Assembly: GCA_033557675.1 (NCBI GenBank)
Contig: JAWQRM010000664.1
Coordinates: forward strand, 1-20,592
DNA from: Coptodactyla brooksi
Lineage: Eukaryota > Arthropoda > Insecta > Coleoptera > Scarabaeidae
Reading direction: 5' to 3'
DNA: 20,592 nucleotides
In this document: positions 16,012 to 20,592 of the stretch, in pieces
How positions within the stretch are numbered: the stretch's first letter is position 1
Layout of the letters: each line of letters opens with the position of its first letter
Made by a program: the position numbers and the translations under genes
The notes under the pieces: generated by a model
Seen by the model: the letters and a program-made list of their open reading frames with translations, nothing else
Told to the model about the DNA's origin: nothing
Databases searched by the model: none

Positions 16012-18525
16012 TATTATAAAAAAATTAAAATGATTTTAAAATGAGATTTAAAGTCTCGTGTCTATACAAACTGCTTTCAACAATTGAGTGATTTCAATAT
16101 AGTGCTACTAAAGCTATACCAAACTATTCAGTCGTTCTCTGTATAACTAGTCACATGATTTTTACTTTTTCTGACTCCTAGAGTTCAGAAAACGTTATAC
16201 ATTTTTAAAAACTATCAATTGGCAAATTATATTTTTGAATTGTGCACAAAATTCGGAATTAACAGCTATAAATATGGTTTATTAGTTACTGTACTGAGTG
16301 GTTCATTAGTTACTTAAAAAAAAAATCAGTAAAAACACTTTCAGTTAAGTGGCTATAGGAAATATACATGAAATAAACTTGAAAGATTTAAACAAGGTAT
16401 ATTACAAAAAAATTAAATTAGGTCAGTACATTTCAAAGAGGAATTTAAAGTCTCGTGGCTATACAAACTTTTTCAACAATTTGGTGATTACAATAATGTG
16501 CTAGTAAAGCTGTAACAAAATATTCAGTCATTCCCTCTATAATTAGTCACATGGTTTTCACTTTCTCCAACCCCTAAAGTACAGAGAATGTTATGAATTC
16601 CATGACAAAATAACAATTTTTAAAGTTTGAAATATCTTTCGAAAAATCTAAGCCTAACTAGTCTGCCTGTATATACGTGTACACTCTCTTATACAACTGT
16701 ATCTAATAAAACTGCATTCTGAGTGTATTTTCTATATGAATTTATTACAACTTAATAAATGAATATAAATTAGATTTTTGAATTCTGCATAAAATTCTGA
16801 ATTAAACGCTATAAATATGGTTTATTACTTACTATATTAAGCCATCCTTTAGTTACTTTAAAAAAATTCAGTAAAAACAGTTTCAGTTAAGTAAGGGGTT
16901 GAAGAAAGTTTTCACTTTTTCCAACCCCTGCAGTACAGAGAATGTTATGAATTCCATAACATAACAATTTTTAAAGTTTGAAATATCTTTCGAAAAATGT
17001 AACAGCTCTAAGCCTAACTAGTCTGTCTGTATGTACGTGTACACTCTCTTACACAACTGTATCCAATAAAACTACATTCTGAGTGTATTTTCTATATGAA
17101 TTTATTACAACAAGCTTTTCAGTATTATAATTTATGCGGTTCTCGTAATTTGTTGAAGTAATAATTTAGTTTTGATAATACACTTTATGTGTAAATACTT
17201 AAATGAATATAAATTATTTTTTTAAATTATGTACAAAATTTGTAATTAAAAGCTAAAAATATGGTTTATTACTTACTATACTGAGCCATTCTATAGTTAC
17301 TTAAAAAAAATTCAGTTAAAACAGTTTCAGTTAAGTGGTTGTAGGAAATATACATGAAATAAACTTGAAAGATTTAAACAAGGCATATTACAAAAAATTA
17401 AATTGGGCCAAAATATTTCAAAGAGGGATTTAAAGTCTCGTGGCTATACAAACTGTTTTAAATAATTTAGTGATTACAATAAGATGGTAGTAAAGCTTTA
17501 CCAAAATATTCATTCCTTCTATAATTAGTCACGTGATCTTCACCTTCTCCAACCCCTAAAGTACAGAGAATGTTATGAATTCCATAACAACATAACAATT
17601 TTTAAGGTTTAAAATATCTTTCGAAAAATCTAAGCCTAACTAGTTTGCCTGTATACACGTGTACACTCTCTTCTACAACTGTATCCAATAAAACTACATT
17701 CTGAGTGTATTTTCTATATGAATTTATTACAACAAGCTTTCCAGTATTATAATTTATGTGGTTCTCGTAATTTGTTGAAGTAATAATTTAGTTTTGAGAA
17801 TATATCTTACGTGTAAATATTTAAATGAATATAAATTAGATTTTTAAACTCTACACAAAATTCGGAATTAAAAGCTATAAAGATGGTTCATTACCTACTA
17901 TGCTGAGCTGTTCTTTAGTTACTTAAAAAAAATTCAATTTAAACAGTTTCAGTTAAGTGGTTATAGGAAAAATACATGAAATAAACTTGAAAGACTTAAA
18001 CAAGGCATATTATAAAAAAATTAAATTGGGCCAGATCATTTCCAAGAGGGATTTAAAGTCCCATAGCTATAAAAACTTTTTCAACAATTTAGTGATTACA
18101 ATAAGTCACTATATATATATAACTAGTCACGTGACGTTTATTTTCTCCAACCCCTAAAGTACAGAGAATGTTATGCATTCCATAATAAAATAATTTTTAA
18201 AGCTTAAAAAATCTTTGGAAAAATCTAGTAGTTCTAAGCCCAACTAACATATTTTCATTGGTTGGTTTGTTTGCCTGTATGTACATTTACACTCTCTTAC
18301 ACAACTGTATCCATTAAAACTACATTTTGGGTATATTTTCTATATGACTTTATTACAACAAGCTATCACAAGTATTGTAATATGTGGGATTTTTTAGTAA
18401 TTTCTTGAATAATTTAGTTTTGAGAATATATCTTACGTATAAATACTTAAATATAAATGATTTTTTTACTTTCACTTTTAGGGTGGTTTATTACTGTATT
18501 GAGCCGTTTTTTAATTATTTAAAGT
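16012..18525. repeat. Diverged tandem array, unit about 624 bp, 4-5 copies
   Basis: The landmark GATTTAAAGTCTCGTGGCT recurs at 16044, 16441, 17426 and 18050, and CCCCTAAAGTACAGAGAATG (or a close variant) at about 16170, 16569, 16921, 17549 and 18148. Full spacing is about 600-628 bp. Two copies are shortened: the first lacks about 227 bp containing the GTACACTCTCTTA and CTATATGAATTTATTACAAC blocks, and the third has lost about 270 bp covering the GATTTAAAG landmark. All copies contain TTACTTAAAAAAA and CAGTTTCAGTTAAGT blocks. There is no open frame of interest. It is satellite-like, placed in the presumed long AQR intron upstream of exon 15963-15860. Confidence 0.88.
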
Positions 18526-19040
18526 TAAATGTTGATAAATGAATTATATGTGAGTATGAATAAAATGTCACTGACTTTTCACTGATAATTATTTTATTAA
18601 CTGTCGAAACTGACAGTTAAGAAATGAGAGCCATCTATGAACGTGAATTAAAATGTAATTAAAAGTAACTTTATCAACTGTCAAAACAATTAATAACTGA
18701 GAAAAATGAGAAATGAGTTAATAAATAAGAAAAAACCAGTGAAATTTTATTGTAATCTTATTTTATCATCTAGTAAACGCAGTCCTACTTTACAACTGTC
18801 ACCTAAACATATGGGAAATTAATTTTTTAATCATTTTTTTTAAAACCCTGCATATTCTTATACAGGGTATTTTTGATTACAAAAATAATTAAAGTAAGTA
18901 AGAAGTTGTAGTAAGAAGTAAGCATGTAATTAGTTGAATAATTTTAATTTTAATACTAAATAATATGCAATCATGTACAAAAATCTAACATAATTTACTT
19001 TTCTTTTTATTGAAAAAAGTGTAATAATTACATATTCTCC
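18526..19040. other. AT-rich stretch with small inverted repeats
   Basis: It contains a perfect small hairpin, TTAACTGTC (18597-18605) and GACAGTTAA (18612-18620), and ACCCTG (18845-18850) facing CAGGGT (18863-18868). The ATACAGGGTAT sequence around the second arm resembles common insect transposon ends, so a tiny element is possible. No gene. Confidence 0.5.
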
Positions 19041-20155
19041 TATTATATATCTACAGAATGTCCGGTTTCGATAAAATACATAATTTAAATATTTGAAGTT
19101 CAGTTCCTACCACTTTTGGTGAGCATTCTTGTCATATTCCTTTTAATTTTGCCGGTATGCAGATGTATTTTTAAATTTTTTAATGATGTCACCCGAAATG
19201 ACCTCACATTTTATAGATTAGAAGGTAAAGAAGTTGAGAAACCTTATTCTATATAAAAAAGGCACATTCCCCAACTTCTTTTTATATTCAGATACTTCTT
19301 GATTGATTATTTTCTTTTGGCTGAATTACTACAGTTAATTGCAAGATTAATAAACTAATAAAATAACAGTAAGTACCATTATGCATAAGATGTTTTTTTA
19401 AGGAACAAGGTTATTGTATACGTGAATGATTTATGCTGATTAAATATCAAGGATGTTACAAAATTATTCCTTGGAAATTTATAAATTATTATACTAAGAC
19501 GTAGGTACATTTTATAAAATTTCTTTACCGTTGAATGAAAATAAATGAAACACTGCATAATGTTGCTTACCATTACTTCGTAAGAAAGCTAAATAAAACT
19601 TGAGCCAAGCGTTCGGTGTTCTATTTTCGGCAACTTTGGTGTTCTGTAAACACATTTCGCATTGCGCAAATGTTTATAAATACGAATATTTTACCTAAAA
19701 TGCGATTTTATCCTGTCAAAACATTCTGGGGTCTGCAAATGACTGGGTTTAAGAATAACGTTTGCTTGCATTCGAAACTAGAGCAAGTGAAAATGATTTT
19801 ATGGCGTATTATTTCTAAAATTAAACACATATAACAGGCGTAATAAATCTCAAAGTATTTCAGAATTCGTTCAATAAACGATATTGCCAACGTCTATTGC
19901 GGTCTTGAAATGTAAAAACTTCTGGTTCGATTGTTTGTAATAACTTCCTTGTTTTGCTTGCGGAAAGAGACCGCATTCGATATTAAAGTTGATAATAATT
20001 AAAAGAAAACAAGCAGTACTTGCCCTTGAAATGTGTGTTCAACTATAGAATAAACACATGTCATAAAAGCAGAAAAAACAAGTGTTTTTTTACCATTTAT
20101 ATATTATAATTAATATAATAAATCATTTAAATAATTTTTTCTGGTCTGCTAAACA
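19041..20155. other. Non-coding stretch, nothing firm
   Basis: A TACAGAATGTCCGGTTTCG sequence at 19052-19070 resembles a mariner-type terminus (TACAGGGTGTCC-like), but no partner was found. The 60-72-codon frames at 19379-19573, 19616-19834 and 19708-19890 have no recognisable motif and overlap one another on opposite strands. No AQR upstream exon was found here. Confidence 0.45.
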
Positions 20156-20200
20156 CTGAAGATCCCAAGTAATAATGGCGAAACGTTTGCACTTACTACG
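20150..20200 (+). ncRNA. Second hammerhead-like core (degenerate)
   Basis: CTGAAGA (20156-20162) and GAAAC (20180-20184) match the hammerhead core pattern CUGANGA...GAAA, with 17 bases between. A two-pair CC/GG stem is all that remains of stem II. The pattern is short and degenerate; it is listed because the same arrangement occurs at 10951-10978. Confidence 0.22.
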
Positions 20201-20440
20201 TATCAGTTCGGAAATAGTGATTTAGTAATATCTTAATGATTCTTTCAGAGGTATGTCACGTCAACCTTGTAGACGTCAGTTCTTACCGATTAGTATACTG
20301 TACTTTCATTTAAATTTTAAATTAACCGGCTGACATAACCATTTGAAATGTAAAACCATACATTACAAATGATTACACAAATTTCTGTTTTATCTAGCGA
20401 TGATCAACATTACTCTTACACTTTCAGGCGAAATATTTGT

Positions 20441-20592
20441 AGGGGAGAGTGGGTAACAGTGGATTACGGGGTACAGTGGATTATTCACTATAACTCAGTA
20501 TGTGTTGCGCTTACAAACAAAAACAAAAGCGTGGTTGCAGCTCATCTATACCCCTATCCACCACACTAGTCGTCGACGCGGTAACAAAGGGG
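20441..20592 (+). mobile_element. Possible transposon end running off the window
   Basis: AGGGGAGAGTGGGTAACAG, followed by two direct copies of ACAGTGGATTA (20456-20466 and 20473-20483, period 17), has the look of a DNA-transposon terminus with subterminal repeats. The sequence is cut by the window edge, so no partner end or gene can be checked. A 66-codon frame across it has no motif. Confidence 0.3.

Noticed and set aside
17957..18157. 66-codon plus-strand frame
   Set aside because: It lies within the 624-bp tandem array and is not open in the other units.
16012..18525. CRISPR array
   Set aside because: The repeats are about 624 bp, diverged, and without short regular repeat/spacer alternation; the genome is eukaryotic.

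Overview
This is AT-rich nuclear DNA from an animal, most likely an insect. The evidence is a spliced gene with canonical GT-AG introns of 50-76 bp, decayed Tc1/mariner-superfamily transposons of the kinds common in arthropods, microsatellites and a long tandem-repeat array. The order of insect cannot be told from the window. There is no rRNA, tRNA or CRISPR array that I can support.

The only recognisable host gene lies on the minus strand at 15963-14422. Six exons join in phase into about 411 codons of Aquarius (AQR), the intron-binding spliceosomal helicase. The segment ends just before the helicase motor. The 5' exons must lie beyond the right edge, and the next 3' exon is not found in the remaining 14.4 kb to the left. 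The internal introns are tiny (76, 50, 62, 62 and 57 bp), whereas the flanking ones are over 4.6 kb and apparently over 14.4 kb. If the gene is intact, nearly everything else in the window is AQR intron that has filled with repeats. The 57-bp intron keeps frame and has no stop, so simple ORF calling reads through it.

Left region (1-6186): no host gene seen. It holds a (TA)n tract, a perfect 20-bp-arm hairpin, a fold-back DNA element with about 180-bp inverted ends (1682-2503), a broken GIY-YIG endonuclease motif typical of Penelope-like retroelements (about 3640-3735), a block of small stem-loops (4663-5101) and a possible solo LTR or promoter (about 5408-5632).

Transposon cluster (6187-10804): two head-to-head remnants of one Tc1-like (DD34E-type) transposase. 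Next come two long-TIR elements with different transposases (A, plus strand; C, minus strand), fused at about 8905-8913 where each has lost its outermost end. In element C the inverted repeat runs into the 3' end of its own transposase gene.

Middle (10805-12810): a hammerhead-ribozyme-like core, a 400-bp CpG-richer promoter-like segment and a weak LINE trace.

Element B (12811-14258) is the best-preserved transposon. It has matching TIRs, TA target duplications and a transposase broken by one frameshift and one stop. A and B both show 41 residues between the second and third catalytic aspartates, i.e. DD41D spacing.

Right region (15964-20592): a diverged tandem array of about 624-bp units (16012-18525), then AT-rich sequence with small inverted repeats, a second hammerhead-like core and a transposon-end-like sequence at the window edge.
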